A stretch of 64,000 nucleotides of DNA from Salibaculum sp035270045 (lineage in GTDB: Bacteria > Pseudomonadota > Alphaproteobacteria > Rhodobacterales > Rhodobacteraceae). Below, one piece after another: positions 25,848 through 34,858 of this stretch (positions within the stretch are counted from its first letter, which is position 1; every line of letters starts with the position of its first letter). Location: NCBI RefSeq assembly GCF_035270045.1, contig NZ_DATFIP010000055.1, forward strand, positions 1-64,000, read 5' to 3'. The notes below the pieces were generated by a model that worked only from the letters and a program-made list of their open reading frames with translations, searched no databases and was not told the origin of the DNA. The position numbers were made by a program, and so were the translations under genes.

Positions 25848-26564
25848 TCAGCCCGCCGCCTGCTTGCCCTCGGCAGCCCAGATGGCGCCGCGTCGGATCA
25901 TCTCGGTCACCTGCGGCACCTTCAGGTCGTCCAGTTCGTGCCCGATGGAGCAATAGAACACCCGCCCCTTGTCCCACCGCCGGGTCCAGGTGACGGGGAT
26001 CACCGTGCCTTCGATCCACCAAAGGTGCTCACCGGAAAAGGTGGTCGTGGCCAGCACGGTGTTCGAGGGGTCGGTGAGCATGTAATACTGCTCGGACCTG
26101 ATGCGGAAACTGCCGATGCCCCGGACCAGCGGATGGTCGGGCTGGCAGATGGTCACGTCGTAGTCGATGTAGTCTTCCTTGGGCTGGAGGTTGTCCGGCC
26201 AGCCCGGCGGATGCGCCACGAACTGCCCGCCGATCAGGAAATGGTAGGTTGGCCGGTCGCGAAAGGCGTCACCCATGTGCCCGTGCCATCCAGCCAGCCC
26301 GCAGCCATCGCCGATCAGCTTGAGCAACCCGTCCTCTTGCGACTTGGTCATGTTGCCGAACTCGGCCTGGTGGCCTGAGCGGGCCGAGGACCAGATCGGG
26401 GTGATAAGGTCCAGGTCGGCCAGGTCCTCGGGCCGGTCCAGCGGCGCCAACGTGTCGTATACGTCCACTTCGAAGCCGTTGGACTCCAGCAGGTCCTTGT
26501 ACCAATCGGCGAAATGCGTCGGCGTGTGACCCTCCCAGCCGCCGACGAAAAGCGCAGCCTTCAT
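25848..26564 (-). CDS. ThuA-domain protein
   Basis: A 238-residue ThuA-like protein with a class-I glutamine-amidotransferase-like fold. Typical segments are LFVGGWEGHTPTHFADW, GLAGWHGHMGDAF, HFLIGGQFVAHP, HPLVRGIGSFRIRSEQYYML and TWTRRWDKGRVFYCSIGH. ThuA proteins occur in sugar-utilisation operons; ThuA of Sinorhizobium acts in trehalose and related disaccharide catabolism. Here the gene is last in the polyol-type importer operon and overlaps the dehydrogenase upstream by 4 bp. Confidence 0.9.
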   Translation of the reverse strand: MKAALFVGGWEGHTPTHFADWYKDLLESNGFEVDVYDTLAPLDRPEDLADLDLITPIWSSARSGHQAEFGNMTKSQEDGLLKLIGDGCGLAGWHGHMGDAFRDRPTYHFLIGGQFVAHPPGWPDNLQPKEDYIDYDVTICQPDHPLVRGIGSFRIRSEQYYMLTDPSNTVLATTTFSGEHLWWIEGTVIPVTWTRRWDKGRVFYCSIGHELDDLKVPQVTEMIRRGAIWAAEGKQAAG

Positions 26565-27430
26565 GTCCGGTCCTTCCTCATGAATTGCAGGATCGAGGCC
26601 ATGTCGCGGGCGCCATAGCCCTCGGCCTCGGCCCTGAGCAGTCTGTCCAGTGTCACCCGCCCCTGCGGCATGGCGGTGCCCAGCCTTTCGGCCAGGGCGG
26701 ATGTGACCTGCATGTCCTTTCGCGCCAGTGCGACGGTAAAGGTCACGTCATGGGCCGCCTCGTCCAGGTAGAGCGGGCGGCGGTATTTCAGCATCGGCGC
26801 GGCGGCGGCGCTGTTCTCGATCACGTCGAACGCGGCCTCGGAGGCGATTCCAGCGGCCTCGGCCAGGGTCATGGCCTCGGCCAAAGTCTGGTTGATCCCG
26901 TGGATCAGCGAGTTGACCACCAGTTTCATCACCGCACCCGCGCCGATGGCGCCAAGGCAGATCGTCGCCCGACCCATGGCATCGAAGAGCGGCATCAGGG
27001 GCACGGCCTCTGCCTCGGTGCAGCCCGCCATGATCAGCAATTGCGCCTCCTCCGCCGCCTGCGTGGCGCCCGAGACAGGAGCGTCGATCACCGTACAGCC
27101 TGCCGGCGCGGCTTCGGCCAATGCCGCGATGTGATCGGGTGACATGGTGCCCATTTCCACGAACACCCGCGCGCCACCGCCCGCGAAAAGCCCGTCTTCG
27201 GAAAGGTGCACTGCCTCGGACGACAGATCATCGGCCAGCATGGTCACGACGACCTCGGACGCCTCGGTCAACGCGGCCGGGCTGTCGGCCACGGCGCAGC
27301 CTGTCCGGTCGGCCAGCGCCCGCGCCTTGCCGGGCGTGCGGTTCCAGACGGTCACGTCATGCCCGGCAGCCACGAGGTTGCTCGCCATATGGGCACCCAT
27401 ACGGCCGAGGCCGGCAAATCCGACCCGCAT
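26561..27430 (-). CDS. NAD(P)-dependent beta-hydroxyacid dehydrogenase (HIBADH-like)
   Basis: A 289-residue oxidoreductase of the 3-hydroxyisobutyrate/tartronate-semialdehyde family. It has GFAGLGRMGAHMASNL with WNRTPGKA (Arg after Asn suggests NADP use), then DAPVSGATQAAEEAQL and the catalytic Lys in GAVMKLVVNSLI. The start at 27430 directly abuts the ATPase stop. It probably handles a hydroxyacid or aldehyde intermediate from the imported substrate. Confidence 0.9.
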   Translation of the reverse strand: MRVGFAGLGRMGAHMASNLVAAGHDVTVWNRTPGKARALADRTGCAVADSPAALTEASEVVVTMLADDLSSEAVHLSEDGLFAGGGARVFVEMGTMSPDHIAALAEAAPAGCTVIDAPVSGATQAAEEAQLLIMAGCTEAEAVPLMPLFDAMGRATICLGAIGAGAVMKLVVNSLIHGINQTLAEAMTLAEAAGIASEAAFDVIENSAAAAPMLKYRRPLYLDEAAHDVTFTVALARKDMQVTSALAERLGTAMPQGRVTLDRLLRAEAEGYGARDMASILQFMRKDRT

Positions 27431-27431
27431 G

Positions 27432-28943
27432 TCAGGCCACCTTGTCACTTTCAAGACCGGAGATCGCCTGGATCAGGCTGTCCTCTGTCACCTCTTCCGA
27501 AGTGAACGTGCGCATCACTCGGCCCGAGAACATGGCGACGATCCGGTCACTGACATGCAGCACCTCCGGCATTTCCGAGCTGATGACGATAACGGCATAG
27601 CCCTGCGCGGCCAGGTCGCGGATCAGGTTGTGGATCTCCGACTTCGACCCGACGTCGATGCCGCGCGTGGGCTCATCGACGATCAGCACCTCGGGACGCA
27701 TGGACAGCCATTTGCCGATGACGATCTTCTGCTGGTTGCCGCCCGACAGGTTGCCGACGGTCTGGCGCCAGCCCGGCGTTCGAATTTCGAGCTTGTCGCG
27801 ATACTGGTCAAAGATCGAGATCTCGGCCCCGTCGCTGACGAAGGGCCCGGCGGTCAGGTCATCGACCTGCGGCAGGGTCATGTTGTCCCGGCAATTCATG
27901 CCGAGGACCAGCCCCTGACCCTTGCGATCCTCGGGCACCAACGAGATACCGCGCGCGATGGCGTCGATGGGGGAATGGATGCGAACCTCCTCGCCATTGA
28001 GCAGGATCTGCCCCTCGGAGGGGTCACGCAGGCCGAAGATCGTTTCGGCGATCTCCGTCCGGCCCGCGCCCACCAGCCCGTAGAAGCCCACGACCTCGCC
28101 CCGCCGGACGGTGAAACTGACATCCCGGAACAGGTGGCCACAGGACAGGCCGCGCACTTCGAGCGCGACATCGCCCATCTCGTGATGGCTTTCGTTGCGG
28201 CTGAGATCCAGCTTGCGCCCGATCATGAGCTGCGTGACCGCTTCCTCGTCCGTTTCGGCCGTGTTGAGCGTGCCGCGATAGCCCCCGTCACGCAGAACGC
28301 TGATCCGGTCTGTGATCTTGAAGATCTCTTCCATCCGGTGCGAAATGTAGATGATCCCGACGCCCTTGGATTGCAGATCCGCGATCACCTTGAACAGCAC
28401 CACCTTCTCGGCATCGGTGAGCGAGGCCGTGGGTTCGTCGAAGATGACCGCGCGCGGATCAACGGTCAGGGCGCGGGCGATCTCGACCATTTGCTGGTTG
28501 GCGATCGACAGGTCCCCGACACGTGTCCTTGCATCGAAGCCCACGTTGAGCGTCTTGAGGATCGCGTCGGTATCCGTGTAGAGCTTGCCCCAGTCCACCC
28601 GGCCGAATGATTTAAGCGGCAGTTCGCCCAGCCAGATATTCTCGGCCACCGTGAGTTCATCCGCGAGGCTGAGCTCCTGGTGGATGAAGACGACACCTCG
28701 CGCCTTGGCCTGCATGGGTGAGGCGACGGTCACCGGTTCCTCGGCAACATAGATCTGGCCCTCGTCGGGATCGTAGATACCGCCGAGCACCTTCATCAGG
28801 GTGGACTTGCCGGCGCCGTTCTCGCCCATCAGGGCATGAACCTCGCCGGGGCGAAGATCAAACGAGACGCCATCGAGGGCACGCACGCCGGGGAAGGTCT
28901 TGACCACCCCTTCCAGGCGCAGAACAGGGGTTTGATCCGTCAT
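27432..28943 (-). CDS. Sugar ABC transporter double ATPase (RbsA/MglA type)
   Basis: A 503-residue cytoplasmic protein with two fused ABC domains. Domain 1 has Walker A GENGAGKST (40-48) and FDEPTASLTDAE. Domain 2 has a degenerate P-loop, GLVGAGRTE, with the signature NLSGGNQQKI and VDEPTRGIDVGSK, as in all RbsA-type proteins. It powers uptake through the two permeases upstream. The ATG at 28943 overlaps the permease stop. Confidence 0.96.
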   Translation of the reverse strand: MTDQTPVLRLEGVVKTFPGVRALDGVSFDLRPGEVHALMGENGAGKSTLMKVLGGIYDPDEGQIYVAEEPVTVASPMQAKARGVVFIHQELSLADELTVAENIWLGELPLKSFGRVDWGKLYTDTDAILKTLNVGFDARTRVGDLSIANQQMVEIARALTVDPRAVIFDEPTASLTDAEKVVLFKVIADLQSKGVGIIYISHRMEEIFKITDRISVLRDGGYRGTLNTAETDEEAVTQLMIGRKLDLSRNESHHEMGDVALEVRGLSCGHLFRDVSFTVRRGEVVGFYGLVGAGRTEIAETIFGLRDPSEGQILLNGEEVRIHSPIDAIARGISLVPEDRKGQGLVLGMNCRDNMTLPQVDDLTAGPFVSDGAEISIFDQYRDKLEIRTPGWRQTVGNLSGGNQQKIVIGKWLSMRPEVLIVDEPTRGIDVGSKSEIHNLIRDLAAQGYAVIVISSEMPEVLHVSDRIVAMFSGRVMRTFTSEEVTEDSLIQAISGLESDKVA

Positions 28944-29941
28944 ATCTTCAGCTCCTCCTTGCCCTTGCGGTTCAGCTGGCGATCCAGGAACAGCACCGCG
29001 ATCAGGATCAGGCCGATCACGAGGTTTACCGTTTCGGTATCGGCGCCGATATGTCCCAGCCCCTTGCGCAGCAGCTGGATGGCGATGACCCCGCCAAGGG
29101 TCGAGATGATCGAGCCGTAGCCCCCGGCCAGCTTGGTGCCCCCCAGCACCACGGCGGTGATCGCCCACAGTTCGTAGAGCATGCCGTCGTTGGGGTTCAC
29201 CGAACCGCTTTCCGAATAGAAGACGACAGCCGATAGCGCCGCGAGAAAACCGATCAGCATGAAATTGAGCAGGAAGTGCGGCCCGACCCGTATACCGGCG
29301 TTCACGGCGGCGTCGCGATTGTTGCCTATGGCATAGGCATTGCGGCCGTGCACCGTCTTGGTCATGACCAGCCAAAGGATCAACGCCACCCCGAGCAGGA
29401 ACCAGCTTGCGGTATGCAGCCCCAGGAACTGCGCCTCGGCGAAATCCACCAGCGTCCAGTTCAGATGGCTTGTGGGCTGCTCTCCGTTGTACATGAAGAC
29501 GAGCCCGCGAAAGCCCAGCATCGACCCCAGTGTGACGATGAAGGCATCCACCCCCGTCTTCCAGACGATCAATCCGTTGATCGCACCGAGCACCACGCCG
29601 GTCAGCAGCGCAAATCCCCAGGCCAGCGGGATGGCCCAGTCACCGAGGTTCTGCATGAAAGGCCAGGTCATGCTGTCCAGCATCACGATGGCGGCCAGCG
29701 CGAAGGTGGCGCCGACGCTCAGGTCGATGTTGCCGTTGATCATGATGATTGTCATGCCCAACGCGATTATCCCGATAGGGGCCGACTGCTTGAGCAACAG
29801 CAGCATGTTATCGAAATCCATGAAGGCCGTGTCCGTGACCGACAGGTAATTGCCCGCGATCGAGAAGAAGGCCAGTTCAAGGACGATGAAGCCCCAGATC
29901 GCGCCCTGCTTGAGCAGGTCCTTGCGTGTTGCCATTTTCAT
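28940..29941 (-). CDS. Sugar/polyol ABC transporter permease (RbsC type), 1
   Basis: A 333-residue inner-membrane permease of the CUT2 class. The family motif NGNIDLSVG occurs near residue 70 and GGTKLAGGYGSII near 280. About eight to ten hydrophobic helices are visible. The start at 29941 follows GGAGG with 6-nt spacing. It pairs with the second permease gene 12 bp upstream; two different permeases suggest a heterodimeric channel. Confidence 0.94.
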   Translation of the reverse strand: MKMATRKDLLKQGAIWGFIVLELAFFSIAGNYLSVTDTAFMDFDNMLLLLKQSAPIGIIALGMTIIMINGNIDLSVGATFALAAIVMLDSMTWPFMQNLGDWAIPLAWGFALLTGVVLGAINGLIVWKTGVDAFIVTLGSMLGFRGLVFMYNGEQPTSHLNWTLVDFAEAQFLGLHTASWFLLGVALILWLVMTKTVHGRNAYAIGNNRDAAVNAGIRVGPHFLLNFMLIGFLAALSAVVFYSESGSVNPNDGMLYELWAITAVVLGGTKLAGGYGSIISTLGGVIAIQLLRKGLGHIGADTETVNLVIGLILIAVLFLDRQLNRKGKEELKI

Positions 29942-29953
29942 GGTGTCCCTCCC

Positions 29954-30928
29954 TCAGGCGATCGGCGACCAGAGACGGCCCCGCTTGGCGGCGATGTCCA
30001 GCCAAACCGCCAGGATGATGACCGCCCAGATCACGACGTCCTGGACGTAGAATTCGAGGCCGATCAGCAGCAGGCCGTTCTCGATGAAGCCGAAGATGAG
30101 AACGCCGATCACGGTCTTGATGATCGTGCCCGACCCGCCGAGCAGCGATGCGCCGCCCAGGATGACCATGGCGAGCACCTCGAGTTCGTAGCCCTGGCCG
30201 ACAGTGTTCTGGCTGCCCAGGCTGCGGCTGGCCTGCAACAGGCCGGCCGTGGCCACGCAAAAGGCCGAGATCAGGTAGGTGAAGAACACCACCCGCGCCC
30301 GGGGAATGCCCGAGAAGGTTGCCGCCTGCCCGTTGCCGCCCACGGCATAGATCTTGCGCCCGAAGGGCGTCTTGGACAGCACCAGGCTCAGCACGATGGC
30401 AAGTGTGCCGAAGATGACGATCGGCATCGGCACGCCCAGCACATCGCCGCGCCCGAAGATGCCGAACCAGGTGCCTTCCTTGTCGGCGATGTCCATGTTC
30501 TGGCCGCCCGACCATGTCAGCGTCAGGCCGTGGATCGCGGAAAGCATCCCCAGCGTTACGATCAGTGAATTGAGTTTCAGGTAGCCCACCAGAAACCCGA
30601 TGAAGGCCCCCAGCGCCAGGGTCAGGCCGAACATGGCCGGTATCGCCAGCGTCGGACCGAGCGTATCATGCAGGTCCAGCACGACGATCGTCGAGAAGGA
30701 CATCATCGACCCGACCGACAGGTCCAAATTGCCGCCGATCACCACGAAGGTCACGCCCAGCGCCATCACACCCAGGATCGCCGAGGACCGGATCACGCCA
30801 AAGATGTTGTCGATCGCGATGAAACGCTGATTGGCCAGCGCGAAGCCGACCATGAACAGCACGAAGGCGACCAGGATACCCTGCCGGGCGAGGAAGCCGC
30901 CGATCCCCTTTTTCGTCAATTCCGCCAT
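29954..30928 (-). CDS. Sugar/polyol ABC transporter permease (RbsC type), 2
   Basis: A 324-residue CUT2 permease. GGNLDLSVGS is near residue 65, NSLIVTLGMLSAIHGL near 120 and GGASLLGGSGTI near 260. It is similar in plan to the next gene and likely forms a heterodimer with it. It lies 39 bp downstream of the SDR gene in the same operon. Confidence 0.94.
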   Translation of the reverse strand: MAELTKKGIGGFLARQGILVAFVLFMVGFALANQRFIAIDNIFGVIRSSAILGVMALGVTFVVIGGNLDLSVGSMMSFSTIVVLDLHDTLGPTLAIPAMFGLTLALGAFIGFLVGYLKLNSLIVTLGMLSAIHGLTLTWSGGQNMDIADKEGTWFGIFGRGDVLGVPMPIVIFGTLAIVLSLVLSKTPFGRKIYAVGGNGQAATFSGIPRARVVFFTYLISAFCVATAGLLQASRSLGSQNTVGQGYELEVLAMVILGGASLLGGSGTIIKTVIGVLIFGFIENGLLLIGLEFYVQDVVIWAVIILAVWLDIAAKRGRLWSPIA

Positions 30929-30967
30929 GTCATCCTCCCAGATGGTGCGCCGCGGCCCGCGGCCCGG

Positions 30968-31765
30968 TCACACCAAGGTCATTCCGCCGTCGATCATAAC
31001 GATCTGCCCGGTCATGTAGTCACTGTCCTTCGAGGCAAGGAACGTCGTCGTCCCGGTGATATCCTCGGGCCGGGCCACGCGGCCCTTGAGTATCTCGGCC
31101 GAAAATTCCTCCATCGCCTGTCCGGGGCGCTCGGCGGCGCCGATCTCCATCAGGTCTTGGTCGACCTGTTCCCACATCTCGGTCGCGACAACGCCGGGCG
31201 CGAAACCCGTGACGGTTATGCCATGCTTGGCCAGGTCCCGGGCGCCCGATTGCGTGAGCGAGACAACTGCCCATTTGCTGGCGCAGTAGGGTGCAACATT
31301 GTCGAAGCCCTGCCGGCTGGCAATGCTGGCGGTGTTGACGATCTTGCCGCCACCGCCTTGGGCGATCATCTGACGGGCCGCTTCCTGCATGCCGATCATG
31401 CAGCCCAGACCATTGATACCCATAATGAAATTCCAATTTTCCTCGGTCACGTCGAGGAAATTCATAGGCTTGTTCACGCCCGCGTTGTTGAACTTGACGT
31501 CCAGCCGTCCGAAGATTTCGACAGCATGGTCGATCATTGCACGAACCTGCCCGCGATCTGTGACATCCACCACCGCGTGGGTCACCTTGGCGCCGGCCCT
31601 GTCCGCGCGCGCCACGTTCGCCGCTGCCACCTCGGCGATCTTGTTCGCGTTTATGTCGGCGAAACAGACATTCGCACCCTCGGCCAAGAGGGCTTCTCCG
31701 ATCGCGCGGCCGATGCCTTGTGCCGCGCCAGTGACGATGCAGGACCGCCCCGAGACTCGCGTCAT
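30968..31765 (-). CDS. SDR-family dehydrogenase (polyol-type), copy 1
   Basis: A 265-residue classical SDR. The cofactor motif is TGAAQGIG, FADIN at the end of beta-2 favours NAD, FNNAG is present and the active site is YCASK with a Ser in TASIASR. The MIAQG-GGKI, APGVV and LASKDSDYMTGQ segments resemble SDR sorbitol/polyol dehydrogenases such as PolS of Rhodobacter. It sits between binding protein and permeases and is closely similar to the SDR at 34859-35668. Likely role: NAD-linked oxidation of the imported polyol or sugar. Confidence 0.9.
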   Translation of the reverse strand: MTRVSGRSCIVTGAAQGIGRAIGEALLAEGANVCFADINANKIAEVAAANVARADRAGAKVTHAVVDVTDRGQVRAMIDHAVEIFGRLDVKFNNAGVNKPMNFLDVTEENWNFIMGINGLGCMIGMQEAARQMIAQGGGGKIVNTASIASRQGFDNVAPYCASKWAVVSLTQSGARDLAKHGITVTGFAPGVVATEMWEQVDQDLMEIGAAERPGQAMEEFSAEILKGRVARPEDITGTTTFLASKDSDYMTGQIVMIDGGMTLV

Positions 31766-31797
31766 GACACACCCTCCCGATTTGCCTTGGAACGAAA

Positions 31798-31830
31798 AAT
31801 GCGCGGGGCAGAGACGCCACCCCGCGCATT
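31798..31830 (-). terminator. Strong hairpin after the binding-protein gene
   Basis: A perfect 11-bp stem, AATGCGCGGGG (31798-31808) with CCCCGCGCATT (31820-31830), has an 11-nt loop and starts 12 bp past the binding-protein stop. On the minus strand it is followed by TTTCG, giving a short U-run. It probably acts as a partial terminator or stabiliser that leaves the binding protein in excess over the downstream genes. Confidence 0.7.
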
Positions 31831-31841
31831 CCGGGAGAGAC

Positions 31842-32801
31842 CTAGAACACCGGCTTGGAGAACTCGTCCATGTTGTCCTGAGTGATCTTCGGCGTGTCGA
31901 AGTAGTTCAGGAAGGGCAGGTCCTCGCCGTTCAGCGTGTCGATCGCCGTCTTCAGCGCGGCCTCGGCGTCATCGACGGGCGACTGGTAGATCGAGCCCCA
32001 GTAGTCCCCGTCTGCCATGGCCTCGTAGCCAACGGCGAAGTTGGTAGCGCCGACGAAGGTGATGCCGTCACGGCCCGCGGCCTTGGCGGCATTCAGCGCT
32101 CCCACGCCCATGTTGTCGTCCCCGGCGTAGACACCGTCGATGTCGTCATACTTGACGAGGAAGGCTTCCATGACCTGCTGCGATTTCTCGCGGTTCCAGT
32201 CGCCGGGCTGGCTTTCCACCAGTTCGACGTTCGGGCAGACCTCGGGCAGACGATCCTGGAAACCGTCGGAGCGTTCGATCGCGGTCGTGTAGCCGGGCTG
32301 GCCGGTGATCTCGACCACGCGGGCCTCGTCCTCGATGCCCAGGGCCTTGAAGCGGTCGCACATGATCTCGGCCGAACGCGCGCCTTGGGTGACGTTGTCG
32401 GGACCCGAGAAGGAGGAGACGAAGTCGAAGCCGGCCTCGGCGATGTTCGAGTTGGTGACGACCACCGGAATGTCGGCCTGGCTGGCCTTGCGCACGGCGG
32501 GGATCACGGCCTCGCCGTTGGTCGGCCAGATGATGATCGCATCGACTTCCTGCTGGATGAGGTCTTCCATCTGGGCAATCTGGCGGGCCACGTCGCCGCC
32601 GGCATCCAGCACCACGACCTCGACGTTGTCGTTGGCCTCGGCCGCCGCAATGAAGGCCTGCTCGTAGGTTGTCTGATAACTGTCGACGCCCACGTTATTC
32701 TGGGTGATGCCGATGGTGTAGGTCGAATGCGCCTCGGCCAGGGCCGACGTGCCGATCATGGCCGTCGAGCAAGCCAGCGCTAATTTCATTGTCTTCTTCA
32801 T
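31842..32801 (-). CDS. Sugar/polyol ABC binding protein (RbsB type)
   Basis: A 319-residue periplasmic binding protein of the Peripla_BP_4 class. The signal peptide is residues 1-22 (MKKTMKLALACSTAMIGTSALA). The core motifs IGITQNNVGVDSYQTTYEQAF, DAIIIWPTNGEAVIPAVRKA and GVYAGDDNMGVGALNAAKAAG are typical for pentose, galactose and polyol binders. The ATG at 32801 follows a GGAGGACC leader. It is the first gene of the minus-strand operon and faces the winged-helix/SBP regulator. Confidence 0.94.
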   Translation of the reverse strand: MKKTMKLALACSTAMIGTSALAEAHSTYTIGITQNNVGVDSYQTTYEQAFIAAAEANDNVEVVVLDAGGDVARQIAQMEDLIQQEVDAIIIWPTNGEAVIPAVRKASQADIPVVVTNSNIAEAGFDFVSSFSGPDNVTQGARSAEIMCDRFKALGIEDEARVVEITGQPGYTTAIERSDGFQDRLPEVCPNVELVESQPGDWNREKSQQVMEAFLVKYDDIDGVYAGDDNMGVGALNAAKAAGRDGITFVGATNFAVGYEAMADGDYWGSIYQSPVDDAEAALKTAIDTLNGEDLPFLNYFDTPKITQDNMDEFSKPVF

Positions 32802-32923
32802 TCCTGGGTCCTCCCATTAGATGTTCTGTGCGGATCGCGGCTGTCCTCCCAGACCGGGATGACACCCGGCGCGATCCTGTCTCAATAACGCGCGATTCTG
32901 CTTCGCTTGTGATCCATCATTTA

Positions 32924-32936
32924 ATCCAATATGGAT
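32924..32936. promoter_or_regulatory. ATCC-N5-GGAT operator, copy 1
   Basis: A 13-bp dyad, ATCC (32924-32927) and GGAT (32933-32936), lies in the divergent region between binding protein and regulator. Its centre is 21 bp (two helical turns) from the second copy. Extra ATCC half-sites occur at 32912 and 32963. These are good candidates for binding by the neighbouring regulator. Confidence 0.55.
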
Positions 32937-32944
32937 ATTTTTGT

Positions 32945-32957
32945 ATCCGATACGGAT
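32945..32957. promoter_or_regulatory. ATCC-N5-GGAT operator, copy 2
   Basis: The second dyad, ATCC (32945-32948) and GGAT (32954-32957), has the same arm sequence and spacing as copy 1 and lies 51 bp before the regulator start. The region is A+T-rich compared with its surroundings, as expected for promoters. A TTGTAT at 32942 may be part of a -35 element, which would place the operator inside the promoter. Confidence 0.55.
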
Positions 32958-33008
32958 TTTTTATCCATACAGTCGGCAGCCCAATTTGAACATTTTGAGG
33001 ACACATCG

Positions 33009-34835
33009 ATGCACGAATCGAACCGCGCCCCTGCAACCTCCGACAATCTGCGAGCCATGCACCAGCCTGCTGCCAAAGATATCCATTACGGACAAACCTC
33101 TGTCGGCCCGGCTGACGGCCTGTCCGGCGTGGCGGCAAGCCCCGACCTCGAACGCATCGTGCATTTTCTTCAGGCCTTCTGCGTCGAGATCGACACGGCG
33201 ATCGACCCCAACACGCCGAACCCGCATCTCAACATGATCCTGCACCTCTTGCGCGGGCACCTGGAGGGACGCGTGATCTCTCCTTCCTCCATGGTCGCTG
33301 CGGCCGGGGTGCCCTATGCCACCGGCACGCGCAAGCTGGCCGACCTTCGCGGTGCCGGACTGATCGAACAGCGCCCGCGCACGAAGAGCGGCAAGAGCTT
33401 CTCGCTGCATCCCAGCCCGCAATTGCTGGATAGTTTCAGCCAGCTGGCCGACCGGGTCGACCGCATGGCCCGGGCCACGTTGCTGCAGAAATCCGGCGAC
33501 GGTGGCGACGCCGACTACTATTTCGGGCGCTCCTACCAACCCGGCCTGGCCGCCATCGCCCCGCCAAGTGCCCTGCCGCAGCCGCTCAAGCTGTCGGGCG
33601 GCCTGCGCATCCTGGTACATGGCGATCCGACCTTCATGGTCATGGAAACGCTCAAGCGACAGTTCGAACAAATCGTCGGCACCGACATCCACCAGCGCGC
33701 CTTTTCCATAGACCGACTGCGCGAAGAGGCCCTGCGCAACGCCGCCCGCCCCAAGAGCCGCTATGACCTGATCGCCGTCGACCTGCCCTGGCTGGGCGAG
33801 TTCGTCACCAAGGGTGTCATCAGCCCCTTGGCCGATGTCATGGATGTTGACCGCCTGGATCCCAGCGACTTTCACACCGCAGGCTGGCGCGCGGCGCACT
33901 GGGGTGGCGCGCCCTATGGCGTGCCGAGCCAGACGACCCCCGAACTGATGTTCTATCGCAAGGATTGGTTCGCCTCCGAAGGGCTTGAACCGCCGGCGAC
34001 CACCGATGCCGTGATCGCCGCAGCACGCCGCCTGCACGACCCGCGCCGGGGGCGCTACGGCGTGGCCTGGAACGCGGCGCGGGGCACGGCCCTCGGCCAT
34101 ACCTTCATGATGACCTGCGCCGCCTTCGGCCAGCCGATCATCGACATCCCGCGCATCGCCGGTGGTTTCGACGCCGACAACCTGGCCGAGGGCGGCTTCG
34201 CGCCGCGCTTCGATACCGATCGCGCCCATGCGGCGGCCGACTACCTGATGCAACTGCTGGATTTCTCGCCGCCCGACATCCTGTCCATGTCGTGGTACGA
34301 GCGCGTCCGCCCCTATGCGGAGGGCAAGGTAGCCATGGCCTATGGCTATACCCTGTTGGCCCCCTATTTCGAACTGGACAGCAGCTGCCCGGCTCATGGC
34401 AACACCGGCTACCTGCCCCATCCTCATGGCCCCGAGGGCGCGCCCATCGCGCCAGTTGGGGGCTATGTGCTCTGCGTGCCGTCCAACCTGGCCCGCGAGC
34501 GGGTCGAGGATGCCGCCGAAGCGCTGGTCGCGTTCACCTCGCCCGCGGCACAAAAGCTCTATGCCCAGAACGGCAGCCGCACGGCACCGCGCTATTCGGT
34601 TGGCGCGGACCCCGAGGTACGCCGCCTCTCGCCCATCTTCGAGATGGTCGACCAGATGTCATGGCGCGACGAGCTGCAGTTCTGGCCGCGTCCGCCGATC
34701 CCGCAGGTGTCAGACATCATCCGCATCTGTGGCCACGAGCTTCACGACATGCTCCGCGGGGTCGTGACCCCGCGCGAGGCGCTCGCCCGGGTCCAGGCCC
34801 GCGCGGACGACATGCTGCGACAAACCGTCACCTAG
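33009..34835 (+). CDS. Winged-helix/solute-binding-fold fusion regulator
   Basis: A 608-residue protein without a signal peptide. Residues about 70-140 look like a winged helix: LNMILHLLRGHLEGRVISPS, then SMVAAAGVPYATGTRKLADL as recognition region and a basic wing (QRPRTKSGKSFSL). Residues about 195-590 are a MalE-like family-1 solute-binding fold: LRILVHGDPTFMVMETLKRQFE, YDLIAVDLPWLGEFVTKGVISPL, VPSQTTPELMFYRKDWFASEGL and AMAYGYTLLAPYF. The absence of an export signal and the divergent position next to an importer operon argue for a ligand-sensing transcription factor, with the binding fold as sensor. The start at 33009 has GAGG 8 nt upstream; an upstream ATG (32931) lies inside the operators. 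Databases may label it an extracellular binding protein, which the lack of a signal contradicts. Confidence 0.8.
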   Translation: MHESNRAPATSDNLRAMHQPAAKDIHYGQTSVGPADGLSGVAASPDLERIVHFLQAFCVEIDTAIDPNTPNPHLNMILHLLRGHLEGRVISPSSMVAAAGVPYATGTRKLADLRGAGLIEQRPRTKSGKSFSLHPSPQLLDSFSQLADRVDRMARATLLQKSGDGGDADYYFGRSYQPGLAAIAPPSALPQPLKLSGGLRILVHGDPTFMVMETLKRQFEQIVGTDIHQRAFSIDRLREEALRNAARPKSRYDLIAVDLPWLGEFVTKGVISPLADVMDVDRLDPSDFHTAGWRAAHWGGAPYGVPSQTTPELMFYRKDWFASEGLEPPATTDAVIAAARRLHDPRRGRYGVAWNAARGTALGHTFMMTCAAFGQPIIDIPRIAGGFDADNLAEGGFAPRFDTDRAHAAADYLMQLLDFSPPDILSMSWYERVRPYAEGKVAMAYGYTLLAPYFELDSSCPAHGNTGYLPHPHGPEGAPIAPVGGYVLCVPSNLARERVEDAAEALVAFTSPAAQKLYAQNGSRTAPRYSVGADPEVRRLSPIFEMVDQMSWRDELQFWPRPPIPQVSDIIRICGHELHDMLRGVVTPREALARVQARADDMLRQTVT

Positions 34836-34858
34836 TCCGACACCCAAGGGAGGAAACC

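Noticed and set aside
33009..34835. Periplasmic binding protein of a third importer
   Set aside because: There is no signal peptide, about 190 residues precede the binding fold and include a winged-helix-like region, and no permease or ATPase of the MalFGK type adjoins it.
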